From: CAVZXS01 sp963779325
Lineage (GTDB): Bacteria; Bacteroidota; Bacteroidia; Chitinophagales; Chitinophagaceae
Direction of reading: 5' to 3'
Length of the DNA: 64,000 nucleotides
Assembly: GCA_963779325.1 (NCBI GenBank)
Contig: CAVZXS010000019.1
Location: forward strand, 372,001-436,000
Shown here: one piece after another, positions 53,108 to 61,254 of the stretch
How the letters are laid out: the number at the start of each line of letters is the position of its first letter
Numbering within the stretch: position 1 is the stretch's first letter
Notes under the pieces: model-generated
Seen by the model: only the letters and a program-made list of their open reading frames with translations
What the model was told of the DNA's origin: nothing
Databases searched by the model: none
Translations under genes and position numbers: made by a program

Positions 53108-54391
53108 ATGAAAGCCATTGTAGATTGTAACAGTTTTTATTGCGGGTGCGAAAGATTATTCAGACCCGACCTGCAAAGCAAGCCTGTAGTGGTGCTCAGC
53201 AATAATGACGGCTGTATTGTTTCCCGCACGGATGAAGCAAAAGCCCTGGGCATTGGTATGGCCGGGCCTTATTATCAAAACAAAGAAGTAATAGAAAACA
53301 ACGGCGTGGCTGTTTTCTCCAGCAATTATAATTTGTACGGCGACCTGAGCATGCGTGTAATGGATACGCTGCGGGAATTGGTAGGGGCCCACCGTGTAGA
53401 AGTATATTCTGTTGACGAAGCTTTTTTGGATTTGGGAATGGTACCGGATTATGAATTGCAAACCGCCGCGAAGGACATTAAAGAAACCACCGAGCAATGG
53501 ACAGGTATTAAAGTTTCCGTAGGTGCAGCTCCCACAAAAGTATTGTCTAAAATCGCCAATCGTTTATCAAAGAAAAATAAAATAGCGACCGACGGTGTAA
53601 TGGTATTGAACACCAAAGAAAAAATAACAGACGCATTACAAAAAACCGCAGTAGGAGATATATGGGGCGTGGGCGGCCGCTATGCTTTTCGGTTAAAAGA
53701 AATGTATGGTATCAGCAACGCACTGCAACTGAGTAAAATGAGTACCGAATGGGCGGGCAAAAATTTGGGCGGCGTGGTGGGCGTACGATTGATAAAAGAA
53801 TTGAACGGGGAGCCTTGTATAGAAATGAAAGACCCGTTGGAGAAAAAAAAGATGATTGCCACTACCCGTATGTTTGGTATACCGGTGCACGACATTGATT
53901 CATTAAAAGAAGCGGTGGCTACTTATACGGCAAGGGCCGCTGAAAAATTGCGCCGGCAATATTGCGCCGCGAAATATATAAACGTATTTGTAGTAACCAA
54001 CGACAAGAAAACTGATCATTACGAATACAAACCGCAAACACTGCATTGCCATGTTATTTTGCCCAATGCTACCGCCAATACCGGCGAACTGATACAATAC
54101 GCCGTACCGCTGATAGAAAAACTATACCGCAGCGGATCAAAATATTTAAAAGCCGGTGTAATACTGGGCGGCATTGTGCCTGATGAGTCTATACAGGGAA
54201 ATTTATTTAACTCTTATTCGGAAAATATGACCCGCCCCCTGATGGAAGCTATGGACAATATTAACTTCAGTATGCGGGATGATGTAGTAAAGTATGCTGC
54301 CGGCGGACTGAAACGCAATTGGAAAATGCGGCAGGAACTGCGCAGCAAAAGATTTACTACCCGCTGGGACGAACTGTACGAAGTGCATTAA
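53108..54391 (+). CDS. umuC: Y-family DNA polymerase, UmuC-like (Pol V catalytic subunit)
   Basis: The frame opens at 53072 but ATG 53108 gives the canonical start MKAIVDCNSFYCGCERLFRP with metal Asp at residue 6; 427 residues. SNNDGCIVSRTDEAKALGIG, the catalytic SVDEAFLDLG (D103, E104), the HhH region GDIWGVGGRYAFRLKEMYG and the little-finger domain (TYTARAAEKLRRQY) are all present. It ends with the DUF4113-type UmuC C-terminus (DELYEVH; KRNWKMRQELRSKRFTTRW). UmuC copies past DNA lesions under SOS control with UmuD'. No umuD lies next to it, which is unusual. Its stop overlaps the stop of the convergent DUF72 gene. Confidence 0.93.
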   Translation: MKAIVDCNSFYCGCERLFRPDLQSKPVVVLSNNDGCIVSRTDEAKALGIGMAGPYYQNKEVIENNGVAVFSSNYNLYGDLSMRVMDTLRELVGAHRVEVYSVDEAFLDLGMVPDYELQTAAKDIKETTEQWTGIKVSVGAAPTKVLSKIANRLSKKNKIATDGVMVLNTKEKITDALQKTAVGDIWGVGGRYAFRLKEMYGISNALQLSKMSTEWAGKNLGGVVGVRLIKELNGEPCIEMKDPLEKKKMIATTRMFGIPVHDIDSLKEAVATYTARAAEKLRRQYCAAKYINVFVVTNDKKTDHYEYKPQTLHCHVILPNATANTGELIQYAVPLIEKLYRSGSKYLKAGVILGGIVPDESIQGNLFNSYSENMTRPLMEAMDNINFSMRDDVVKYAAGGLKRNWKMRQELRSKRFTTRWDELYEVH

Positions 54392-55314
54392 CCAAATAAG
54401 CTTCCCTGCTTTTCCTTACCGTTTGCTTCTACAAATTTTGGCTTTTGTAAATTCAATCCGCAAACTTCATTTAGTTTATCAACTAAGTAAACTGTCAGCT
54501 CCGGCGAGGTTGCTTCATCGTGCATGTGCATGAAAAAATAAAGTTCCTGTAAGCCGTTATCCAACCAATGGTTTATTCGTTGCACCCAGGCATCACTTCT
54601 TGTAAAATCGGAAGCATGTAAACTGTTACCCACATAACGTATAAACGCTTTGGGACCGGTAAGCCGCATGTGGGCACAATCTCTTCTGCCGGCGGTATCG
54701 GTAATAACGGCGCCCATATTGAGCGAAAGAAGCGTATCAAACATTTCTTCGCGAATGTTTTCTTTGGCAAACCAATCGGGATGGCGGACTTCTAAAAAAA
54801 ACTGCATGTCGGTTGGTAACGATCTCAAAAAATCAAAGAGTTCATCTTTTCTTTTTACACCAAAAGCATCGCTTACCTGTACAAAAACAGGACCCAGATG
54901 ATTCTCAAATGCTACTATGCCGCGAAGGAATTCCGTAGTGATAAAATCTTTTCCTTTTAAACTGCCGCGGTGCGTAACGCCCTGGTACATTTTGGGACAA
55001 AACATAAAATCTTTTCCCGCCGCTTTAGCCGCCCATTTACCAATACCCGTTGCGCCGTATATTTTATAGTGCGTAGCATTGAGTTCAATACTGTTGTAAT
55101 GCTGCACATAATGTTCTAAAAAATCTTTTTCTTTTGTTTTTGGCGGATAAATTTTTCCTACCCATTCCGTGCGGCCCCATTTGGCGCAGCCTAAGTATAC
55201 TTTAGGGTTTGTTGCAGGCTTACCCTTCAGTATCTTTTTATTCTGTGCCGGCTCGGCAATCAATGAGAAATCAATTGCGTTTAATTCATTCTCGGGAACA
55301 CGACCAAACTCCAT
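54388..55314 (-). CDS. DUF72 domain protein (YecE-like)
   Basis: A 308-residue protein with a TIM-barrel DUF72: YLGCAKWGRTEWVGKIYPPK at about 42-61, EHYVQHYNSIELNATHYKIY, FMFCPKMYQGVTHRG, LGPVFVQVSDAFGVKR, FFLEVRHPDWF, and DTAGRRDCAHMRLTGPKAFI with YFFMHMHDEATSPEL. The conserved Glu, His and Asp residues suggest a metal-independent TIM-barrel hydrolase, but no member has a proven activity. The 3' end is convergent with umuC and the two stops overlap in TTAA, so the pair may influence each other by antisense read-through. Confidence 0.88.
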   Translation of the reverse strand: MEFGRVPENELNAIDFSLIAEPAQNKKILKGKPATNPKVYLGCAKWGRTEWVGKIYPPKTKEKDFLEHYVQHYNSIELNATHYKIYGATGIGKWAAKAAGKDFMFCPKMYQGVTHRGSLKGKDFITTEFLRGIVAFENHLGPVFVQVSDAFGVKRKDELFDFLRSLPTDMQFFLEVRHPDWFAKENIREEMFDTLLSLNMGAVITDTAGRRDCAHMRLTGPKAFIRYVGNSLHASDFTRSDAWVQRINHWLDNGLQELYFFMHMHDEATSPELTVYLVDKLNEVCGLNLQKPKFVEANGKEKQGSLFG

Positions 55315-55427
55315 ACAATATGTTTTATATAAAAATACCGAATATTTTTATCCGGCTAAGTATGCGTGTGCATTTAAAATTTTCGCAGCGTTGGGTTCTT
55401 CGCTTTTACAATTAAAGAACCCTGCCT

Positions 55428-55500
55428 CCCCTCCGACGGAGGGGCCGAAGTGGTTTCCCATTAGAACATCTCGATAGGGGTGGGTTTGAGATACTAGAAT
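55428..55500. repeat. G+C-rich palindromic repeat
   Basis: CCCCTCCG-A-CGGAGGGG at 55428-55444, then CCGAAGTGG and GATAGGGGTGGGTTTGAG. Same style as 13600-13690 and the ispG insert. It lies in the 280-bp gap between DUF72 and the beta-lactamase. The rest of the gap shows only the promoter at 55548. Confidence 0.6.
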
Positions 55501-55547
55501 TCGGAATACACCTGACTATTGTAAAAGATAAAACCTATTTTCCTTCA

Positions 55548-55576
55548 TTGCCTGACTGCGAATGCCATTACCTTTG
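55548..55576 (+). promoter_or_regulatory. Promoter of the class D beta-lactamase
   Basis: TTG (55548-55550) and an exact TACCTTTG (55569-55576) with 18 bp between. Transcription near 55583 would leave about 13 nt of leader before ATG 55596 and rules out the upstream in-frame start at 55548. Confidence 0.7.
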
Positions 55577-55595
55577 CTGCAAATTAAAAAATAGT

Positions 55596-56456
55596 ATGAA
55601 GAAAAAGGATTTTCATTACCTGTATGTGCTATCGTGTTTATCGACGCTGATTTTACTTTTTTCCTGTACCGGCAATAATGTAATAAAAGATGAAAGCCTC
55701 GGAAAATATTTCAACCAAAACAATGTCGAAGGTTGTTTCGGACTGATGAACAACGGTACCGGAAAAATTACCGTATATAATTTAAGTCGTTTTCGCGACA
55801 GCAGCTATTTGCCCGCATCTACTTTTAAAATTATAAATTCATTAATTGGTTTACAAACCGGCAAGATAACAGACGACAGCATGGTTATAAAATGGGATGG
55901 TGTACAAAGGCCGATAGAAGCATGGAACAAAGATTTAACCATGTATGAAGCGTTTCGCGTATCAGCGGTGCCGTACTATCAAGAGGTAGCAAGAAGGATT
56001 GGCAAAGACGAGATGGAAAACCGGATGGACACATTGAAGTATATTTCGAAGGATGATTATGATACAAACAAATTCAAAATAAAAACCCGTGTTGACAGTT
56101 TTTGGTTAGACAATTCCTTAAAAGTAAGTCCCATAGTACAATTGGGTATTGTAAAAAGATTATACTTCGACCAGCTTCCGTTTTTTAAAGACAATATGGA
56201 GAAAGTGCGCAGGGCAATGTTATTTGAACATGATACAATAAATAAATATGATTTAAGTTATAAAACAGGTTGGGGAAGAAAAGAAGATGGTAAGCATTTG
56301 GCCTGGATAGTGGGGTGGATAGAAGAAAACAAGCATCCGTATTTTTTTGTAGTAAATTTTGAAACGGCCGATGCCGATGCGGATATACCCGGTATACGAA
56401 TGAAAATACTGAAGGGAATACTGGAGCAGATGGGTTTTATGAAAGGTAAAATGTAA
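55596..56456 (+). CDS. Class D beta-lactamase-like lipoprotein (OXA family)
   Basis: A 286-residue protein. Signal sequence LSCLSTLILLFSC with lipid Cys at residue 24. Penicillin-recognising motifs: PASTFKI with nucleophile S75 and K78; SAV at 123-125; FWLDNSLKVSPIVQL at 169-183, which is the class D signature (FWLxxxLKISP); KTGWG at 223-227. The YGN box normally about 20 residues after SxV is not clear here (YISKDDYDTNKF region), so catalysis may differ from typical OXA enzymes. Class D enzymes hydrolyse penicillins and, in some cases, carbapenems through an acyl-enzyme. A role as BlaR-like sensor is less likely since no membrane helices are fused. The downstream bat genes are about 35 bp away and may share transcription. 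Confidence 0.85.
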   Translation: MKKKDFHYLYVLSCLSTLILLFSCTGNNVIKDESLGKYFNQNNVEGCFGLMNNGTGKITVYNLSRFRDSSYLPASTFKIINSLIGLQTGKITDDSMVIKWDGVQRPIEAWNKDLTMYEAFRVSAVPYYQEVARRIGKDEMENRMDTLKYISKDDYDTNKFKIKTRVDSFWLDNSLKVSPIVQLGIVKRLYFDQLPFFKDNMEKVRRAMLFEHDTINKYDLSYKTGWGRKEDGKHLAWIVGWIEENKHPYFFVVNFETADADADIPGIRMKILKGILEQMGFMKGKM

Positions 56457-56490
56457 TACCAAATTGAGTTATCATTTTTTGGTTTGATTA

Positions 56491-57531
56491 TTGATTTTAA
56501 ATAACCGCTTGAATTATCAATTTCAATACAAGAATTTTTACTGGCTGCTCGGCGGCATCGTCATTTTTTTGCTTTTATTTTTTTCCGTACTGTTATGGAA
56601 AAAGAAAACCATCCGCAAAATTGGTGATAAGGCATTGGTAAAAGAATTAATTAAAAATTACTCGGGTAAATTATTTACACTCAAATTTATTTTTCTTTCA
56701 TTGGCATTCGCCATTGGCGTAGCAGCCGCTATGAACCCCCGCAAACCCGGGGCTGCCGATAACAGCAATAAAAAAGGAATAGATGTGGTAATAGCGCTGG
56801 ATATAAGCAAGAGTATGCTGGCTGTTGATTTGCAACCGAACAGGTTAGAGAGAGCAAAGCAATTGATAAATAAATTGATTGATAAAATGCCGAATGACCG
56901 GATTGCCTTAGTTGTATTTGCCGGCAAAGCCTATATGCAAATGCCGCTGACGACGGATCACGGTGCGGCGAAATTATTTGTGTCATCCGCATCGCCCAAT
57001 GCTATACCGCAACAGGGTACGGTACTGAAAGATGCCATGGAAATGAGCAGTCGTGCGTTTAATGAAAAAGAAAGAAGATTTAAATCGGTAATACTTATTT
57101 CCGACGGTGAGGATCATGATGAAGACGGTGAAAAAACCGCCGTTGAAATGGCCGACCGCGGTGTACTGATCAATACGGTTGGTGTCGGTTCGCCCGAAGG
57201 CTCGCCGATAATAGACCCCGCGACCAATGATTACAAAAAAGATTTAATGGGGCAAACCGTTATCAGCAAGTTGAATGAAGAATCGTTAAAAACAATCGCT
57301 GATAAAACAAACGGCATTTATGTTCGCTTACAAAACAACGACGGCGCCATCAATGCATTGCTGCAACAATTGGCGCAAATAGAACGCAAGGCTTTTACCG
57401 ATGTATCATTATTAAATTATACTAACTACTTTATGTGGTTTGCATTAGGTATGCTTGTATTACTTTTTACAGAATTATTTATTCCTGAACGCCGTTCGTT
57501 AAAACAACCCGTAAAAGCAGCAACAGCATGA
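56491..57531 (+). CDS. batB: VWA domain protein, BatB-like
   Basis: A 346-residue inner-membrane protein of the Bacteroides aerotolerance (Bat) type. TM helix at about 18-38 (YWLLGGIVIFLLLFFSVLLW), second at 62-82, then a von Willebrand A domain with MIDAS IALDISKSMLAVDLQPNRLE (DxSxS), VVFAGKAYMQMPLTTDH, SVILISDGEDHDEDGEKTAV. A third helix lies near the C-terminus (YFMWFALGMLVLLFTELF). The start is TTG at 56491 since no ATG precedes the first helix. BatA/B proteins are thought to form a membrane complex with MoxR ATPases. batA, batD and moxR are not seen here. It overlaps batC by 4 bp (ATGA). Confidence 0.87.
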   Translation: MILNNRLNYQFQYKNFYWLLGGIVIFLLLFFSVLLWKKKTIRKIGDKALVKELIKNYSGKLFTLKFIFLSLAFAIGVAAAMNPRKPGAADNSNKKGIDVVIALDISKSMLAVDLQPNRLERAKQLINKLIDKMPNDRIALVVFAGKAYMQMPLTTDHGAAKLFVSSASPNAIPQQGTVLKDAMEMSSRAFNEKERRFKSVILISDGEDHDEDGEKTAVEMADRGVLINTVGVGSPEGSPIIDPATNDYKKDLMGQTVISKLNEESLKTIADKTNGIYVRLQNNDGAINALLQQLAQIERKAFTDVSLLNYTNYFMWFALGMLVLLFTELFIPERRSLKQPVKAATA

Positions 57532-58256
57532 AATATTTTCTTATATATAAACATCGGTTTAATCTCTATTTACCAAAGCAACTTTTTTTACTGATTATTT
57601 TTTTTATTACCTGTTTTAGTTTTTTTGCCGGAGCCCAAACAGTTAATGAATCAATAATTGCCGGTAACGGCTATTACAGAGACCGGAAGTATGATCAGGC
57701 AGAAACGGAATACCGCAAGGCTCTTACATTGGCGCCGGCCAATCCGATTGCAAAGTTTAATTTAGCCAACACCTTATATAGAAATGAAAATGGCGGTGCA
57801 TCGTTAGGTATATTAGATACCCTGGCAAAAACGGAAAAGAATAAACAAATAATAAATGAATCTTTTTACAATGCTGGAGCTATGCTCAGTACTCAATATG
57901 AAAAAGCGAGAAATTCGAATAAAAAAGTCGATAATAAAAGTGATTTGCTGCAGTATGTCGCCGATGTAACGTTGCAAAAAAGCATCGATTACTATAAAAA
58001 AGCATTACGAATAAACCCCGACGACAAACAGGCGCGGGAAAATTTACAAAAAGCATTGCTGGAAATAAAAAAGAAAAAACCTGAAAAAAAGAAAGACGAT
58101 AAAAAGGAAAAGCAACAACAGCAACCGCAACAAAGCAAAATGAGCCGCAAAGAAGTAGAACGTCAACTGAAACTGCTGCAACAAAAAGAAAAAAATGTGC
58201 AGGAGAAACTGCAGCAAAAACAACCCCAAACCGGCGGTCAGCCAAAAGATTGGTAA
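57528..58256 (+). CDS. batC: BatC-like TPR protein
   Basis: A 242-residue protein. The N-terminus is a signal anchor (LFLLIIFFITCFSFFAGAQ, cleavage after GAQ near residue 37). TPR repeats follow at about 45-75 (NGYYRDRKYDQAETEYRKAL) and 140-165 (SIDYYKKALRINPDDKQARE). The C-terminal quarter is highly charged and Gln/Lys-rich (KKKPEKKKDDKKEKQQQQPQ) and coiled-coil-like. BatC bridges the VWA proteins in the periplasm. The gene overlaps batB by 4 bp, so both are translated together. The unit is cut short compared with full bat operons, as ispG follows after 157 bp with its own promoter. Confidence 0.87.
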   Translation: MKYFLIYKHRFNLYLPKQLFLLIIFFITCFSFFAGAQTVNESIIAGNGYYRDRKYDQAETEYRKALTLAPANPIAKFNLANTLYRNENGGASLGILDTLAKTEKNKQIINESFYNAGAMLSTQYEKARNSNKKVDNKSDLLQYVADVTLQKSIDYYKKALRINPDDKQARENLQKALLEIKKKKPEKKKDDKKEKQQQQPQQSKMSRKEVERQLKLLQQKEKNVQEKLQQKQPQTGGQPKDW

Positions 58257-58383
58257 ACCCCCATCTCCGCCGATCGGAAGAGAGTAAGGGTTTTAAAATT
58301 TGAAGCCTTCCTCTATGGTGGAGATAGAAGCAAAAACAACAATTGGAAATCTACCTATCTAAACCAATAACTTCTTTCTTTGT

Positions 58384-58391
58384 TACCTTTG
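58384..58391 (+). promoter_or_regulatory. ispG -7 element
   Basis: An exact TACCTTTG 22 bp before the ispG ATG. A TTG at the usual distance upstream is not clear, so only the -7 part is called. Confidence 0.5.
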
Positions 58392-58413
58392 CGCTTCCAT
58401 CAGCAAATTAATT

Positions 58414-60528
58414 ATGCAGTACTATTGTGAATCCCTGACTGAATACAAACGTCTTGCCACCAAAGAAGTAAAGATCGGCGATTTATTGCTCGGCAATTTT
58501 CATCCCATACGTGTGCAAACTATGACTACTACCGATACCATGGATACGATGGCTACGGTTGAACAATCGATCCGTTGTATAGAAGCCGGTGCGGAGTTGG
58601 TACGTATTACTGCTCCTTCGAAAAACGAAGCGGAAAATTTACTGAATATAAAAAATGAATTGCGTAAACGGGGTTATAAAACACCGTTGGTAGCCGATAT
58701 TCATTTTACACCCAATGCCGCGGAAATAGCGGCACGTATTGTAGAGAAAGTAAGAGTGAACCCCGGTAACTATGTCGATAAGAAAAAATTTGAACAACTT
58801 GAATATACCAATGCGGAATATGCCGAAGAGATTGAGCGAATAAGAGATCGTTTTACACCGCTTGTAAAAATTTGTAAAGAATACGGTACTGCGATGCGTA
58901 TTGGTACCAATCACGGTTCATTGAGTGATCGTATCATGAGCCGCTACGGCGATACCGCTATTGGTATGGTAGAAAGTGCGATGGAGTTTTTGCGTATTGC
59001 AAGAGATCAGACTTACCACAATATTGTGTTGAGTATGAAAAGCAGTAATCCGCAGGTAATGGTACAAGCATATCGTTTGTTAACCAAAACCATGTTTGAT
59101 GAATTTGGTGAATGCTATCCCTTACACTTAGGTGTAACGGAAGCGGGTGACGGCGAAGACGGAAGAATAAAAAGCGCTGCGGGTATCGGTACATTATTAG
59201 AAGACGGATTAGGTGATACGGTTCGTGTGTCATTAACGGAGGATCCTGAGTTTGAAATTCCGGTGTGTAAGGATTTGGTGAAAAGATACGGCCCCACCCA
59301 AACCCTCCCCCGGGGGGAGGGCTTTGCAAACACACAAAGCCTGCTTATAGAAACATCCTCCGTATATAAAAGTTCTTCTAAAAGCGAGGGTAGTGAGTTG
59401 ATCTCCTCCCCCTCAGGGGGAGGCAGGGAGGGGGCTGCCATTCCTTATTCTCCTTTCGAATATAAAAGGAGAGAAACATTTGCAATAGATAATATTGGCG
59501 GTAAACAAGTACCTGTAGTAATTGCGGATTTAAGTAAATTAAAAAATATTGCATACAACGATTTACAAAGTGTTGGTTATACTTACGATATAGCAACAGA
59601 TAAATGGACTATCAGTGATGCGGCGGCTGATTATATTTTTACCGGAAATAAAATATTGGACTTCGCACTGCCCGGCACATTAAAAGTTATTGTTTTTGCC
59701 GAAACGCTTTCAAAGACAGATAATGCAGCTACTTATACAGAAAAATACTTTCCCATATTCGACAGCGAAGAATTTAAAAGTTCTGCTTACCGGCACCCGA
59801 AAATGAATTTTGTAATGGTTGATTGTTCCGCTGCCGGTAAAGCGAATGATTATGAATTTGCAAAAGACACTTCTGTAGTATTATGCATGAGCAGTACCAA
59901 TAAAAATGCCATGCAAGATGTGAGAAGCGTGTATGTACAATTGATGAATTTTAAAATAAAAAACCCTGTAATAAATATTACGGACAGCAATTGGACAACG
60001 AATGATGAACACTTGATACATTTTGCCACGGAGACCGGCGCTTTATTTTTAGACGGATTTGGTGATGGTATTTGTTTGGGTATGACAAAGAAAAGCTATG
60101 AACAGTTGTCGGCAAGTTTTGAACAGTTGAATGCAAGCGGACGCAATTACTCCGATAATAAAACCATTGAACAGTTTATAAACAATACATCCTTCGGCAT
60201 TTTACAAGCCACACGTACACGCATTTCTAAAACGGAATATATCAGTTGCCCCAGTTGCGGCAGAACATTATTTGACTTGCAGGAAACTACGGCGAAAATA
60301 AGAGCGGTAACCAATCACCTGAAAGGTGTAAAGATTGCCATTATGGGTTGTATAGTAAACGGCCCGGGCGAAATGGCCGACGCGGATTTTGGTTATGTGG
60401 GCAGCGGCCCCGGAAAGATTACGTTGTATAAAGGCAAAGAAGTAATGAAGAAAAATGTAAACAGTGATGTGGCTGTAGAAGAATTGATAAACCTGATGAA
60501 AGAAAGTGAAGCCTGGATAGAACCGTAA
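58414..60528 (+). CDS. ispG: 4-hydroxy-3-methylbut-2-enyl diphosphate synthase
   Basis: A 704-residue IspG (GcpE) that makes HMBPP from MEcPP in the MEP isoprenoid pathway. N-terminal TIM barrel: FHPIRVQTMTTTDTMDTMAT, ADIHFTPNAAEIAARIVEKV, RVNPGNYVDKKKFEQLEYTN, LSMKSSNPQVMVQAYRLL, LHLGVTEAGDGEDGRIKSAA. The C-terminal [4Fe-4S] domain has ISCPSCGRTLFDL (C612, C615) and GCIVNGPGE (C646, E653). As in other Bacteroidota a large middle domain separates the two. Just after LVKRYG (residue 293), about 50 residues (294-343) are encoded by the palindromic repeat at 59293-59440. They read TLPRGEGF and SSPSGGGREG, typical products of that DNA. They are in frame and both catalytic ends are intact. Confidence 0.94.
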   Translation: MQYYCESLTEYKRLATKEVKIGDLLLGNFHPIRVQTMTTTDTMDTMATVEQSIRCIEAGAELVRITAPSKNEAENLLNIKNELRKRGYKTPLVADIHFTPNAAEIAARIVEKVRVNPGNYVDKKKFEQLEYTNAEYAEEIERIRDRFTPLVKICKEYGTAMRIGTNHGSLSDRIMSRYGDTAIGMVESAMEFLRIARDQTYHNIVLSMKSSNPQVMVQAYRLLTKTMFDEFGECYPLHLGVTEAGDGEDGRIKSAAGIGTLLEDGLGDTVRVSLTEDPEFEIPVCKDLVKRYGPTQTLPRGEGFANTQSLLIETSSVYKSSSKSEGSELISSPSGGGREGAAIPYSPFEYKRRETFAIDNIGGKQVPVVIADLSKLKNIAYNDLQSVGYTYDIATDKWTISDAAADYIFTGNKILDFALPGTLKVIVFAETLSKTDNAATYTEKYFPIFDSEEFKSSAYRHPKMNFVMVDCSAAGKANDYEFAKDTSVVLCMSSTNKNAMQDVRSVYVQLMNFKIKNPVINITDSNWTTNDEHLIHFATETGALFLDGFGDGICLGMTKKSYEQLSASFEQLNASGRNYSDNKTIEQFINNTSFGILQATRTRISKTEYISCPSCGRTLFDLQETTAKIRAVTNHLKGVKIAIMGCIVNGPGEMADADFGYVGSGPGKITLYKGKEVMKKNVNSDVAVEELINLMKESEAWIEP
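59293..59440. repeat. Palindromic repeat pair inserted in frame in ispG
   Basis: First palindrome CCCTCCCCC / GGGGGGAGGG at 59303-59321, second CCTCCCCC-TCA-GGGGGAGG at 59405-59423, with about 84 bp between. They resemble the intergenic elements at 13600 and 55428. The segment is 148 bp and causes no stop codon or frame change. Confidence 0.7.
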
Positions 60529-60551
60529 TTCATTCTTCGGCCCAATGCTTT

Positions 60552-60815
60552 TTATTGCGCCTTCACTTTTTTCAATACGGGTACGGCCATCATACCGCCT
60601 GCATCGCGGTAATCAACCACCTGTATATCTCCCGTATGGTTAAAACGGTACCTTTTTCTTGTAACACCACCGGTAACGGTTAATCCCGTATGACCGGTAT
60701 ATTCAAAATGCACATCAGCCCACATCTTTTTAGTTTCCGTATCTGTTACTACCCCGCTGCTCAATTTGTAGGGTTGTTCTGAATAGGTACTTCTTTTATT
60801 TCCGCAATTGCACAT
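60552..60815 (-). CDS. Small Cys-bearing phage-like hypothetical protein
   Basis: An 87-residue protein with N-terminal MCNCGNKRSTY. It then has a beta-strand pattern YTGHTGLTVTGGVTRKRYRF, HTGDIQVVDYRDAGGMMAVP and a tail VLKKVKAQ. The layout (Cys-x-Cys N-terminus, then a YTGxTxLTVxGxVTxxxYRF segment ending in a VDxRDA and VPxL-like part) is one I associate with small proteins in phage-derived or tail-related loci, but I cannot name a domain. No signal peptide. It is the last gene of the minus-strand set at the right edge. Confidence 0.5.
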   Translation of the reverse strand: MCNCGNKRSTYSEQPYKLSSGVVTDTETKKMWADVHFEYTGHTGLTVTGGVTRKRYRFNHTGDIQVVDYRDAGGMMAVPVLKKVKAQ

Positions 60816-60827
60816 AGATTTTATTTT

Positions 60828-60930
60828 TTATACCCAAATGATTTATTATTTATTTCAAAAAGAATTGGTATAATACCGAGAGCCTTGGTGAATATCAGCT
60901 TATATGATTTTATATGGCGATTCGGTATTA
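60828..60930 (-). repeat. 103-bp dispersed repeat, copy B
   Basis: Opposite orientation to copy A at 25836. It begins (minus strand) TAATACCGAATCGCCAT at 60930 and ends TCATTTGGGTATAAA at 60828. Central CTCTCGGTATTATACCAATT and TTCTTTTTG are shared; about 20 central bases differ. The first three bases TAA are also the stop codon of the DUF1360 gene. Confidence 0.8.
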
Positions 60931-61245
60931 GTCTTCGTAATAATCCGGTTTTTCCGGCGTTTTATTTTTTATAAAATTTGTAGTAGTTGCCTGCTCCGCC
61001 AAACAAGCGGCGCCTGATAAAGCCAACCAGTATAAAAGTTTTTCCTGCCAACTATTGCCCAGCCAAATACCAAACGGCAATGCAATCCAGATACTGAGAC
61101 AAAAGAAACAATCAAGCAGGCTTCCGAAGAAGCCCTGCCCGAGTTGTTTTCTAAAACGATAAATGATATCGAATGGTCCGTCCTCTTTAGAAAATAAATG
61201 CGTCAACCGCCATACTGCTAATATTGAGAGGATGAATAATTCCAT
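60928..61245 (-). CDS. DUF1360-like small membrane protein
   Basis: A 105-residue protein: helix 1 LFILSILAVWRLTHLFSKED, an amphipathic part FDIIYRFRKQLGQGFFGSLL, then CFFCLSIWIALPFGIWLG with the CxxC-like pair and helix 2, and a final helix YWLALSGAACLAEQATTTNF. The WRLTHL and CxxCxxxW features match DUF1360, short membrane proteins found in phage, spore and accessory loci without known function. The stop codon is the first codon of the 103-bp repeat. Confidence 0.6.
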   Translation of the reverse strand: MELFILSILAVWRLTHLFSKEDGPFDIIYRFRKQLGQGFFGSLLDCFFCLSIWIALPFGIWLGNSWQEKLLYWLALSGAACLAEQATTTNFIKNKTPEKPDYYED

Positions 61246-61254
61246 TACTAAAAA

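Noticed and set aside
58414..60528. An intein or extra catalytic domain in ispG
   Set aside because: The extra 50 residues have no intein motifs and are explained by palindromic repeat DNA.
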